The position numbers and the translations under genes were made by a program. The notes under the pieces were generated by a model. The model was not told the origin of the DNA. It did no database searches and was given only the letters and a program-made list of their open reading frames with translations. Shown piece by piece: positions 20,791 through 32,186 of a stretch of DNA of 64,000 bases (positions are counted from its first letter, which is position 1; each line of letters opens with the position of its first letter). Source of the stretch: Anolis sagrei (Eukaryota > Chordata > Lepidosauria > Squamata > Anolidae); NCBI RefSeq assembly GCF_037176765.1, contig NC_090022.1, positions 80,254,209 through 80,318,208 of the forward strand, in the 5' to 3' direction.

Positions 20791-21400
20791 GAGTCAGACC
20801 CCACTGGAGGAGGCCTGGGCTGCTGGCTACTCACAAGGAGTCCTGGGAGCGGCTGGAGATCTTTATTGCCCCTTACAGCAGCACAGCCGACTCAGTCCCT
20901 GGCAGGCCTGTGGGCTCAGCTTTATAGAAGTAGGGGCCTCCTTGCAGATTGCTGAGTCACACCCCACTGGAGGAGGCCTGGGCTGCTGGCTACTCACAAG
21001 GAGTCCTGGGAGCAGGCTGGAGATCTTTATTGCCCCTTACAGCAGCACAGCAGACTCAGTCCCTGGCAGGCCTGTGGGCTCAGCTTTATAGAAGTAGGGG
21101 CCTCCTTGCAGATTGCTGAGTCACACCCCACTGGAGGAGGCCTGGGCTGCTGGCTACTCACAAGGAGTCCTGGGAGCAGGCTGGAGATCTTTATTGCCCC
21201 TTACAGCAGCACAGCAGACTCAGTCCCTGGCAGGCCTGTGGGCTCAGCTTTATAGAAGTAGAGGCCTCCTTGCAGATTGCTGAGTCACACCCCACTGGAG
21301 GAGGCCTGGGCTGCTGGCTACTCACAAGGAGTCCTGGGAGCAGGCTGGAGATCTTTATTGCCCCTTACAGCAGCACAGCAGACTCAGTCCCTGGCAGGCA
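20791..21400 (-). repeat. 164-bp tandem monomers at the 5' end of the L2 LINE
   Basis: Units begin at 20791, 20954, 21118 and 21282 (spacing 163, 164, 164 bp); the last is cut at about 21400. Copies 2-4 are nearly identical. On the LINE sense (minus) strand each full unit holds GTGACTCAGCA and, about 30 bp later, TATAAAGCTGAG. Like the promoter monomers of mouse L1, they may form the element's promoter (inference). A 24-bp doublet ('gtggagatggaagacgcgat' family) lies just inside, at about 20720-20768. Confidence 0.8.
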
Positions 21401-21415
21401 TATATCCAGGATATG

Positions 21416-21676
21416 TTGGACTCAGTACTGAAAGAGGAACTCACACAATGTCTTAACAAATGGTTTGGCATGGTTTTATCTGGGTTAGCTGGCCAGAATT
21501 CTATCTCAGGGGAACAGAATTCAAAGACATGGGAATATTAGTCTGGAAAAGACATAGCCATATTAGTATGCAAAAGAATCGTCTGCTCTCCTGAGATAGA
21601 ATTCTAACCCAAATGAAAATAAGCCAAACAATTTGTCAAGAAATTGTGTGAGTTCCTCTTTGAGTACTGAGTCCAA
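21416..21676. mobile_element. Fold-back (long-TIR) non-autonomous DNA element
   Basis: The left arm starts TTGGACTCAGTACTGAAAGA and the right arm is its reverse complement (AGTACTGAGTCCAA at the end). Pairing extends about 90-100 bp per arm, including 'ggaactcacacaat' and 'gaattctatctcagg', with a loop of about 65 bp. There is no ORF. Arms are about 85-90% complementary by eye. It sits about 15 bp from the outer end of the L2 monomer array. Confidence 0.7.
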
Positions 21677-21683
21677 TTCGATC

Positions 21684-22336
21684 ACAGTCACAGACTCACA
21701 GAATTGGAAAGGGCTTCATGGGCCATTGAGACCAATCCCCTGCATAATGCAGTCTCCAGGTAAAGCTTCCCCAGTGAACAGCTGTCCAACTTCTTTTTTG
21801 AAGATATCCAGAGGAGAGCTCCTTTGCTGAATTACTCTCACTGTCACAAAGTTCCTTCTAGTGTTCAGTCAAAATCTACTCTCCTGTCATTACAAATTAT
21901 TAGACCTGGTCCTGTCCTCAGACACCAGGTCTGCCTCTTTATATTTGTGGCAGACCTTGAGGTATTTAAAGTGTGCAGTCATGCCACTTCTCAGTCTTCT
22001 CTTCTCAAGCTGAACATGCCCAAGTCCTTCAGCCTTTCCTCATATGTATTATTCTCCACACCTCTTATCTTCTTCGTTGCCCTTCTCTGAACTCAGTCCA
22101 ATTTATCCTTATCTTTTTAAAAGTCGGGCATCCAGAACTGCTGTACTCCAGACGAGACATACCAGTGCAGAATATAATGAAACTATTACTTTCCTCAGCT
22201 CAGAAACTATGCTTCTAATAATGGAGGCTAAAATAGCATTCACCTTTTTACCAGAGTGGGCAGTCATGCCACTCACTGGAGTTTGGTACTCGGGTGCTCT
22301 GTGGATACCCAAATCCACGGATGCTCAAATTCCATG
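21684..22336 (-). mobile_element. Old CR1 LINE 3' fragment
   Basis: 'cacagactcacagaattgga' and 'gggcttcatgggccattgag' resemble the CR1 3' end; later 'ctcttctcaagctgaacatg' and 'ccttcagcctttcctcatat' match the ORF2 C-terminal coding region on the minus strand. It is much more diverged than the copies at 10003 and 15293. Confidence 0.7.
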
Positions 22337-22674
22337 TACAATAGAGTATTGCTTATCCAACCTTTGCTCATCCATCATTCTGTATTATCCAACGCAGTCT
22401 GTCTCTCACCTGGATCCACTGCTGTTTTAATACATTTCAATGTTTTGGTGCTAAATTTGTAAGTACAATAAATTACTACATGACGTTATTATGTATTGAA
22501 CTGCTTTTTCTGTCGATTTGTTGTAAAACATGATGTTTTGGTGCTTAATTTTTAAAATCATAACGTAATTTGATGTTTAATATGCTTTTCTTAATCCCTC
22601 CTTATTATCCAACATTTTCGCTTATCCAACATTCTGCCAACCCGTTTATGTTGGATAAGCAAGACTGTACTGTA
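22337..22674. mobile_element. Tigger/mariner-like MITE, copy 1
   Basis: The termini TACAATAGAGTATTGCTTATCC and the reverse complement of GGATAAGCAAGACTGTACTGTA form inverted repeats bounded by TA. The interior contains 'aacatgatgttttggtgctt', also in the copy at 58636. No ORF. Confidence 0.75.
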
Positions 22675-22737
22675 TGTAGTAAAATGGCAAAATCAAAGTT
22701 TGCTTTGGTTTGTGAATGGTTAAAGGGCTACCTGTAG

Positions 22738-22930
22738 TATTTATTTATTTTATTTATTTAGAAGTTTTATATACCGGTCTTCTCACCTCCGAGGAGGGAC
22801 TCAGGCCGGTTCACAACATGTGTTCATATACAGTAATATAAAAACAGCACAATGCACCATCATTATACATTAAAATATAAAATATAATAAAATACATCAT
22901 CACATAGTACTGTTGAGTATCCCCATCCTA
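22738..22930 (-). mobile_element. L2-clade LINE 3' end, truncated copy
   Basis: Starts with a (TTTA)n tail and 'gaagttttatataccggtct', then 'gaggagggactcaggccggt' and 'tcacaacatgtgtt', matching the 3'UTR of the intact L2 at 16362. Confidence 0.75.
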
Positions 22931-22934
22931 AACC

Positions 22935-24190
22935 GGTACATTTAGTTTTTGTGGCATAAATATAGAATTTTGCAATTATCTCTATTGATTTTCATGTTAT
23001 TGCTGTCTGCACATTTTTTTAGATTATACACATCCTTGTGAATTTTGTTCTTATCTTCCAATGTATTCCCCCCCCCCCCCCCCAAATTCTGTGTCATCCG
23101 AATACTTTACAAAGATTCCCACTGGTTGCCATTGCCAAGCTGTATCTGCCATGGTCTTCTTATATTTAGGAAGAGTGTTACTTACATCGGGAAAGGGGTT
23201 GGGGGACAAGGAGAAAAGATAGATGAAAAGCTGTTGACCATGACTGTTGATTCCACAAATTAGTCACCAACCTCATGCTGTTAAATCACCACTCTCACAT
23301 AGCTCATAACCCTGGTCTTCTTCTGTTGTCAGCTCAATCCACCATATTCAACAGTATGCTGCCTTGGGGCTTCTGATGATGAGAATGCTAGATGCCCACA
23401 CCTCTGGTGGGAACAAGGTGATTCAGGGTACTGGAAACCATTAAAGTCCTAGATTTGTTTGGGGCCCAAATACTTTAAGGAATTTGGCCCATTTATTAAT
23501 ATATTCTCTGAATATTATCAGTGATACTATTAGGAAAGACAGTCTTCTCTGTGGTAATGTGCTGATGTTGGGATGCCTTCCCACAAATGATGCCATTAGT
23601 TTTCCTTTTTTTATCCTAGCATGCAATAAAAATACTTTTCTCAGATGTGTTTGTTTTGGTTCCTAGCTAAACAGCTTTAGCAACATCTGATTTGGATATT
23701 TGTTGCTATTTCTCACAGATCATGTAAACAGTCCTGGGTTCCTTTGTGAATGAAGTGCAGTTAATAAAGCTGTCCAAATGCCAAGGCAGTCTAAGACATC
23801 TGTTTATACTATTGCTTTTGCTGTGTTTCTTCATTATTTGTAATTTTTATGATCTCTATATATTGTCCTGGTTTTGACATGGATGAAGAGTTGTAGCAAA
23901 TGTTCACCATACAAACTGGAGTGCATGGAACATATTTAACTTTTGGTAGGATGGACTGTGGGATCTTTTAATTCCCCATTAGGTAATATCCCTACGAAGT
24001 AAGAAAGCAGGAGACATTTTACGGATAGCAAAGCACACAGCAGAAACTAGACATTTCCATGATTATGAATCAATGGCATATCTTTATAGGAGATCCTATT
24101 TTTCTAAGACTTGAGGTCTCTTAAGCTGTTTACATTCCTCTGCTGATGGCGGATGGTTTAAAATTGTTTTCATCTGCTTATTTTCAGATG
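22935..24190. other. Unique non-coding sequence
   Basis: No gene or clear repeat recognised apart from a poly(C) run at about 23069-23083. Several short ORFs lack motifs and look random. Confidence 0.45.
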
Positions 24191-24199
24191 TTATGTTCA

Positions 24200-24201
24200 T
24201 C

Positions 24202-24240
<39 letters not shown>

Positions 24241-24345
24241 TTGTTTATACCCCGTACTCTCTCCCCGTAGGGACTCAGGGTGGTTTCCAGACTATAATAA
24301 AAATAGTAGACATTCCATGTATATGCTGTTACTGCAACAGCCATT
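24200..24345 (-). repeat. (AAT)n microsatellite and L2-type tail
   Basis: A run of about 40 bp of AAT triplets leads into 'tttataccccgtactctctc' and 'cgtagggactcagggtggtt', the minus-strand 3' end shared by L2 LINEs and their SINEs. Confidence 0.65.
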
Positions 24346-24349
24346 TATA

Positions 24350-24782
24350 TTTATTTATTTACAGTATCTATACCCCGCCCTTGTCACCCCAATGGGGACT
24401 CAGAGTGGCTTTACAGAACACACATACGGCAAACATTAAATGCCGATTATAAAATAATAGAAGAGACAACACAACAGTCGTAAAGACAGGTTTTCCCATC
24501 TTATTTCCAGCATCTTGGAAGCTATATTCAACTTCGGGGGTGGGCGTGCTGAGGAGTTTTCCTCCAATCAGTGTAGTTAAGGGCACCCTTATTACCTCCC
24601 TGCTAAAAGCGATACCTATTTTGTCTACTCACATTTCTGCTTTCAACCTGTTAGGTGGGCAGCTGAGCTGCGGCTAACAGCGGGTGCTCAACCCCGATCC
24701 GGACTCGAGCTGCTGACCTTCCGATCAACATAATTTTTCTGCAGCACAGTGGTTTAGCCTGCTATGCTAAGCCCGGCCCCTA
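24350..24782 (-). mobile_element. tRNA-headed SINE with L2-type tail
   Basis: Read on the minus strand: a tRNA-like head with A-box ('tagcaggctaaacc') and B-box-like 'gctcgagtccgg', a body with 'gaggtaataagggtgcccttaa', and an L2-type 3' end ('tctgagtccccattgg', 'ggtatagatactgtaaataa'). It is a composite SINE likely mobilised by L2. It abuts the putative LSM11 3'UTR end. Confidence 0.75.
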
Positions 24783-24886
24783 TATCACCATGATAAAAAG
24801 GTGGCCTTAAAAGCAGAATTTCCACAAATGAAACAATGCAGATTTGTAAGAAATAAGTCTAAAGCAGTCTTCGTTACATCAATATA

Positions 24887-24892
24887 TTTATT
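24887..24892 (-). promoter_or_regulatory. Candidate distal poly(A) signal of LSM11
   Basis: Minus-strand AATAAA followed within about 20-30 bp by a T/G-containing stretch. It lies at the boundary between the repeat-poor stretch below the LSM11 stop and a SINE-rich region. Other AATAAA-like hexamers occur within the putative UTR, so this is only the most distal plausible site. Confidence 0.35.
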
Positions 24893-26488
24893 GCCTTACT
24901 GGTAAAACAGTTTTATATACAGATATTTACATCTATCAAGCAAAAAACAAACTAACAAAAAGTTTACATTCATCATTAGGCTCATAGCAGCAATTCCTTA
25001 TTGGAAATAAAAATATATATTCAGGAAGACAAGCAACTTGTACATTCTTTCGATTTGCAAATACTCCAGTAAGTAAAACATGCACTTGCAGCAAACTTAG
25101 GATTTCGCCTGGCAATTCCGTATGCAATACCTGTATCATCTCTTGCCTTTTAACATGGAAGGTTAAAAAGCAAATGACTGTTTCATGGCAACCAGGAGTT
25201 TGTGTTTTGCTTTTAGTAATGGACTTCACTGAGTGAAAACTGTGTCATCCTCCAGATGCTGCTCAATTGCACCTCCTAAAAACTGTGGTCAGCATAGTCA
25301 ATTGTGAGGAATGTTTTGAGTTGTAGTTCAACAGTATTGAGGGGGGGACAATTCACATTCCTGATTAAGATTATGTTTTAAACTAATCCTCCAAAATCTG
25401 CAAATGTTCTCCCCCATTTTAAAAATAAGAATAGACAAGAGAGAAAAATGGGTGCAATAGGTAAGGGAACAGAAGATTCAAAACCAGTTTCATCACAAAA
25501 TTTAAACCAGTTTTGAGACTGTCAAGTTTGCCTCTGTGGCGGTCCAATTTGAGCTGATATGTCCTAAAGATACATTTTCCTAGATTAATTGGAAGTTTAA
25601 AAACTGTAGCATAGACAATGTGCTTACTGACACTTGGGCCTTTGGGATCAGCCTTCTTCACCCTGGTGTAACAGTAAGGTAGATATATTTCTAAAGAATA
25701 CCAGCAGTGCTGTATTTTTGTGATTCTCAGCTTGAAAATCATATTGCAAAGAGAAGATAAAATGATATAACTGCACTTTGCTCTGAAATAGTAAAAATCA
25801 AATACAATTGCTAAAGGAGTCTGGAGCACCTTTCAATTATATATATTTTCCTGAGGGAGAACTCCAATCTTTTAAGAAAGGAGAAGGAAGAGATGAGATT
25901 TTTTTTTACACAATCTAATCAAAATATTTTTCTCCATAAAACGAATGCAAGACTGATTTCCCCTCAGCGGAGTCAGCCTAGTTTGTTGTGATGCTAACAA
26001 AACCAGAAATATCACAAGCCATTTCTCCTTTCATGACAAGCTTTGTCTCTTGTCAGCTGAAAGCAACAGTTCATTGCAGAGTGACTTTTAAAAAGTTATA
26101 TACATAAGGAGACTAGTTCACATGCCTCTGCCTTCTATTTTGATGAAGAGCTTCACCAAGGCACTGATGCATCACTAATGATGGACAGAAATATCACTGC
26201 ATCCATTTTCATCCAGGATAAGGTTTCAGTTGCAAACTCAGGATACAGAAAACATGCTTTAATTACTCTGCTGTGTGGAATGGACAATGAACCATGCTTT
26301 CATATATTCATAGTGTAATATACCAGGAAAGACGATCACTCAACATCTTGAATTGACAGGTTTCCAGAAGCTTGAAAATGTCTTCTATTATAAGACCTCT
26401 GTATAGGATGCTCATATAACCATTATCTGCTCCCTTTCATCTAGGTAAACCACATCTTTTCAAGACTCTCAAACATCTGCATTTATGA

Positions 26489-26702
26489 GGGGTCCATTCA
26501 CACTATGGAATTATAGTGTTATCATTCCACTTCAACTGCCATGGTTGCATCCTATGCAATCCTGGGACTGGTAGTTTAGGAGAGGTCTTTAGGATTCTCC
26601 TTCTGACCAAATTATAAAACCCAGGATTTCCCAGCATTAAACCATGGCAATTAAAATATAATAAAGGTGCTCTAATTCTGCAGTGTTAATGGACCCAGAG
26701 TT
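26489..26702. mobile_element. Palindromic MITE inside the LSM11 3'UTR
   Basis: The left end 'ggtccattcacactatggaa' and the right end (reverse complement) 'gggtccattaacactgcaga' are imperfect inverted repeats. The interior has 'actgccatgg' and 'ccatggcaatt' facing each other. It is old and non-coding, and the only clear repeat seen in 24.9-31.8 kb. Confidence 0.6.
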
Positions 26703-29700
26703 ATAAACTCTTCCCAAAATGGAACATATTGGCCTCACTTAGTGGTAGAAGGAATGAGTTCAGTATATACACCTTCTCTAGACAAACAAAATGTCACTCG
26801 GTAAACAGTAACTGAATCAGACCTCAGTTTAAAATGCAGGGATAGGGATTAAAATATTTCACCCTTTACACAGAAGCCTGAAAAACACACCCTTGCCTCA
26901 GTACTCTACAGTCAGCTATATTACTGTACTGGATGGTACACATGATATGCTACCACACAGAAGCAACTTTCAGTGGCCCACTGGTAGAAGCTGTGGAATG
27001 TATAGTCACCCCAATTTTCACTGACAGACAACCTGACTCCTGAGATTTCCCTCAAAAAATATTTTCTACAGGGAGTAAGGGGAAAAGGCAATAACAAAAA
27101 AAAAATCAATTTTGCATAGTACATGCTGGAAAGGAAGGTCTTTTCATTTTGAATCCTATATATACCTTATTTTTAAAATCCCTTCTAAAATCTTTCATTA
27201 TCCATGATTAGAAATGTTTTAACATATCAGTTGAAGATGAACTGACATAACTCCTAAAGAATAAAGCTATCAGAGAACTAAAGTATTTATCTCTTTCTAT
27301 GCAGCTACATAACTGTAGCATCTAGTAGCTCAATTCTCTTTCTACAAGGGTTTCTATATTCCACTATGTGTTACTATAGGACATTACTAAGCTTGGAGAA
27401 TGGGGCTTCTAAATTCCGATAATGCATTTTACAACTATGGAAACATGCAAGAAAACGAAGGGGGTGGGTGGGTTGCATGAGTAATTAGTTTTAGTGCATA
27501 AGTTTCCTGAGTTAAATTGTAGGGACTGGAGTTGTGGGGGTGGGGGAAGAATATGGGATAACAGGAAGACAGAAGTACATACGTCTAAATGCATCTTATG
27601 CAAGTTGCATTTCATCTCCAAAAAGAACACCTTAATAAATGAGCAAGCACCTTCCATCTAGGGTTTTCAATTTAAAATACCACACACACAAAGTCAAAAC
27701 TATTCATATCGTTCTAAATATTCAGGATAGAAAGGTCTCTTCAATACTCAGAAACAAGCTTAGAGACATAGAAAATTAATGATACTAGCAGAGCTTGAGA
27801 GGATATTCCAGAAAACCCATGCAAAAAAGTAAGCAGTGAAAGACGGATTGAGAGGAGAGACCAAATAATTTGTCAATAAAACAGGCCACCGAGAAAAGAA
27901 ACAAAACCAAAACCTAAAGCCAATCAGAGGCAAAACGGCCAATTGACAGGATTTAAGGCATTGCATGGTTCTGAAGCAAAAGCATCTTATTGCAGAAAAC
28001 AGCACACACTAAAAATGCACAGAAATGTTTTCATCCACACACATTTCTTTAAAGTTAATCATTCTCCCAAAATTAATGAGAGGTTCCTCCAAAAGGGGAA
28101 CTTAATGACTGGAATAAAGTTCATTCCACATTGCATAGGGAACATGGGATAAGATTTTGGAAGACAAAAAACAGCAGCAACATAGAGAATGAAGCATGAG
28201 GTAGTAAGCAAAGGCTAAGCTACACCAGGCAGGTTGACTGGCTGTAAATCTGCCCTGAAACAGCCCTGGATCCGCCATATACATGCTGAATCCAGAACTG
28301 TTGTCCAGATGACTTTCAATCGCAGCCACCCCGGTGGGCAGTCACCTCTTCTGTGCTGTCACCACTCTTAGCTAGCCATGGAGCTCTATCCAAGCCCGAC
28401 GGTTCCCTCTGCTGATGTGAGAACAAAGCATCTGTATGGCTAGGAAGAATCAGTAGACCTGATCATGCTGTACAGACTGCCTCAAAGCTCCAGAATATCC
28501 TTCAACTTTGCCAAAAATGGGGCAATGCCAGTTTTAAGCAGAAAAAGCAAGATGATCACTGGAGCTACTATGCATCATGGGGACAGACAACAGTCTATTT
28601 GTGGTGAATACAGGGTTTTGGACCAGTGTAGACAAACCCCTAGAGAGCAAGGCTTTAACAGAACACAAAGTAGAAAACTGGAAGAGTAAGAATGTTGAAC
28701 TCAGTCAAATGTGAATTATCTTTAAGGAGCCATGAGTGAAGCAAAAAGATAAAGGCAATTAAATGAGCTGCAGGTCAGGGAAAGAAGGATCATAATAAAG
28801 ATGAATGCATTTTCTAGTAATTAAAAGCTTTTGAAAAACTGTCTACTGAAGAATAACCATACATAAAGGAAGAACAGAACTAGCTGGTCCAAGCACTGCA
28901 TTGGTTCTTTGGACCAAAATTTGACAAAAGTCCTAAGTTTCAGAAGAGAGACCTGTGACCTAAGCAAACAAAGAAAAACATTCCCCTGATTTGAAGAGTA
29001 AACTCTCGGCACTACAGTTTCAAACACCTACTCTGAAAAGAAGAGAAGAGAGAAAAGACACGAAAAACATGAAACCCTAAGATTCTGTTGTGAACATCTC
29101 TTAGTATCAATCGTGCAATGACCTTTCTAGTAAAGACACTAGAGAAGGCCAATGGAAAGAAAAGCAAAAGAAGGCTACTGCAGGGATTAGATATTGTTAA
29201 TTTCTAATAATTTATCTTAAACAATAAAGTAAATCACTTAGAAAGTTTGGGTATTTTTCCTAAAGTTTGGAAAAGTTACTTTGGGTTTATATGTTCCAGA
29301 TTCCCACAACTAGCATGACCAGTGGCTAAGGAATTCTAAGGCATGCGGTCTCAAATTTTCCCAAGCTAATAATAAAAAAGCACAGCAAATAATAACCTCA
29401 GGCAAGAGAAGATACAATCCAAGAGACAGATTTTCTAAGTAATATCCTCACTTTATGGAAAGCTCTGCCAAACATGACAAATTACACAACAATTTACTTT
29501 GTTCTTTATTCTCTTTCAGGTTTGGTTCCACTTATTCACACAACTCTTTTTTGAATTTTCCGTCCCTACCATTTTGAACTGCATTAGGTTTAGAACAGTA
29601 ACTAATTCCCTGAACCATCCAACATTTAGGATACAACTGAATATTGCATATAGTTCCATCCTTCTGTTTTTAGTTTACACCTTGAAGTGGCAGGCATTTA

Positions 29701-31799
29701 ACCTTTCCCTCCTGTGCCATTTTTTCCAACACCTTCTCTATGCTGCTATCTTCCCCGCTAGGGTTCTCTAGGCTAGGGAGTGTGGGCACAGATAAGAAAT
29801 AACAGATCTTTTCAAGGAAAGGGTTAAAAAACACCTGCTCCAGCAATGGTCTTTCACTTCAAACCACATTCACAGCACCTACAGGGTTTATAAACCGGAC
29901 TTTTGGGAAGGCTATGAAATTTGTGACAGGTCTAAAAAAGAAGCATGATCTTGCTGAGGTGAACTCTTCCAACATTTTCTAAGAGTATGACAAGCCAGCA
30001 GTAGTCTCACTTTTGTTTTGTTTTCAGTGCTACGGGCTGTTATCAGAAATAAAAATGGCAACAGCAAGCCCCTCTGTGTCTCCCCACAATGCATCACATA
30101 TATGTAATTCCTAAAGAACAAATGGGAGAAAATGGAAGTAAAACACTAAAAGGGCAGACCCAAATCCAGTCATGACTTCTAACTACAGTAAAGACACAAT
30201 GAACTAACGAAGATTATCTGAGTGTTGAACAAATTCCCAATGGACTCACACTAGTTCGACTGAGGAGATATTTGATCTCCAGAGAAGTCACTCTCCATTT
30301 TAGCAATGGGGTAAAGAAATGGCAGAAAGGGAGAGATTGCGCTTAGCTCATAATTTTTAAAAATAATTTAATTACATGCACTGCAACCTCCGTTATTAAA
30401 AGACTGCCAGATTATTTGAGAAAAGAAGTATTAATGAATGAAATGTAATTGATAGTTAATTTTGTGAGTTTTGTCATTCCACAGATTAAAAATGCCTCAG
30501 TACAATACAGGGTTAGTGAACATTTAGTGCATTCCAAGACACATTATAAAGACAAAGTCTAGCGACTGGAGTAGTACACACACTCCATGTAAACAGAGGG
30601 CACTATCAGATAGCACCATGACACTTCTTTTGGCAGACAGTTTATACATGTTTATACATATGAATTATAAGAAAATCTTGCAATGTTCCAAAGATTAAAT
30701 GGAGGAATAGCACTGTTTTTTTAATGATTGCTGTGCATGCTTTCCAAGAGTTTTGACTCTAAAACATGCTTCTCAGAAACAATCCAAGCAGCCTAGAGAC
30801 ATCTCATTCAAGACCTAGAAATACAAATGAATTATCTACAGTTGGCATCAAATACTAGGAAGTCACCATCTCAAAACTACTTAGGCAATGTTATAGCAAT
30901 GCCCAGCTATACACTGTCAGTTCTTAGTTAAAGCAAGTTATATACACCACTTAAGCTCAACCACTATGCTACACAAATGGACTGGAAATGAGGGGACTAT
31001 GAGATAATGGACTGCAATTTCTGGATTGTTTCAACATAGACCAAGACATGCTCCAGTTAGAAAAGCTATGTATTTATCTACATTCAATCTTTGCTGGTGG
31101 TAGGAGGAGGAGATCCAGAGGAAATTGGCTAACAATACAGGTTTCATATCAATATTAAGGGGGTGGGAGGCCTTTGACAACAAACAAACTGGAGAAAGCT
31201 TCTAACCCCTATTACTGAATAGACTACTTTCTTATATTTCAAATCACATTTTAGTCAAGTGATAACTTTGGACATGAAAATGCACAACAGCTCAGTTTTG
31301 GAGTACTGTGTTCTGCGTAGGTATGCATGCTAATAGGAGGGATGTGGACTGAAACAAGTTCATACCTAAAGTCATTCTTTCTTTCACAAGCTCTTCATTC
31401 TCTTACCATGTATTTTATTTAATGAATGCTGTCCCATTGAAGATTAAAGCACCAAAGTCAATGACAAATTCTATTTTTATAGTCACAGTATTTATCATAT
31501 ACTTGGGACCATGTAGTCCAGAGACACATGTCTCATATTCAAGTTTTGAAAGGTGCAGATACCACTGAATTGTTCGAGTCTTAGGACATCTGCTTCCTTG
31601 AAGGCGGTGATGTTCTCTGCCAATGTCTAGTCCAAATAAAGTATTCACTGGTTCAACATGCTCTTGACCTCTGAAATTCATCACTACTACTCCCTTCTGG
31701 TCAAAAGAAGGGAAAACAATTATAGTGCCATATTATTTCACAAGGTAGCACTTAACTGTCATCACTATTCATGTTACAGAATGAGTAAGGTCAATGAGA

Positions 31800-32186
31800 T
31801 CAATGTGCAAGATGAACAAGCAAGACATTCTCCCCTCGAATAAAAATCTGGTTGATGTGCCGCCTGAACACTTGCTGATAATCTATTCTGGGCCTCTGCT
31901 TTTTCCGTGAACGAGCCCTTGGGCCACTTGCGCCCTTAACCTCTGTTTGGGGCATCCTGGCAGCTCGGTCAATCTCCTTCCCAGAGGTTCGGGGCAAACT
32001 TGAGCTCCGTGTCCTCTCTCTACTGGAGTGTCTCTTTGTTCCATGCTCTTCTGATCTTGCCCAACTTGATTCGGGTTTCCGCCCAAGTGTCCTAGAACTA
32101 CATGGAAGAGTTGGTAGATCTGAAGTCATCTTTGAATCAGTTTCTTTTTTCAATAAGGACTCTTGCAGATTGAGTCTGTCAAATAG
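31800..32186 (-). CDS. LSM11: LSM11 terminal coding exon 4 (Sm2 motif)
   Basis: Acceptor is TTTCCTTGCAG|CTATTT and the stop TGA is at 31800-31802. It encodes residues 214-341: [19 protein letters not shown], a Ser/Arg-rich basic insert ([23 protein letters not shown]), then [11 protein letters not shown] and the Sm2 motif. The Ser/Arg/Lys-rich insert between Sm1 and Sm2 is characteristic of LSM11 and absent from ordinary Sm proteins. Confidence 0.96.
   Translation of the reverse strand, partial: LFDRLNLQESLLKKETDSKMTSDLPTLPCSSRTLGRKPESSWARSEEHGTKRHSSRERTRSSSLPRTSGKEIDRAARMPQTEVKGASGPRARSRKKQRPRIDYQQVFRRHINQIFIRGENVLLVHLAH

Larger units (their letters stand above)
16362..21400 (-). mobile_element. 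Near-complete L2-clade LINE with 5' monomer array
   Basis: From its 5' end (high coordinate): a 164-bp tandem array (about 20791-21400), a 5' region of about 930 bp, an uninterrupted 1082-codon ORF (16607-19855), and a 3'UTR of about 245 bp ending in an (AAATA)n tail at about 16362-16376. The same 3' end occurs in truncated copies at 22738 and 56215. The intact ORF and tandem 5' array suggest a young, possibly full-length and perhaps competent copy. No separate RNA-binding ORF1 was recognised; the 130-codon minus ORF at 19955-20347 has no known motif. Confidence 0.88.
24870..31799 (-). other. LSM11: Probable LSM11 3'UTR, about 6.9 kb
   Basis: Downstream of the LSM11 stop there is about 6.9 kb of mostly unique sequence with no convincing coding exon on either strand. 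It contains almost no interspersed repeats apart from one palindromic MITE near 26489-26702, unlike the repeat-dense DNA on both sides. The unique stretch ends beside a minus-strand AATAAA at 24887-24892, just before a SINE. A single long 3'UTR is the simplest reading. The exact end and any proximal poly(A) sites cannot be fixed from sequence alone. Confidence 0.55.

Noticed and set aside
20791-21400. CRISPR-like or satellite array
   Set aside because: Contiguous 164-bp tandem units with no spacers, in a eukaryotic LINE context; more like LINE promoter monomers.
1-24800. CLINT1 exons, expected beyond LSM11 by synteny
   Set aside because: No match to any CLINT1 protein segment was seen on either strand; in human the gap after LSM11 is large, so it probably lies outside the window.
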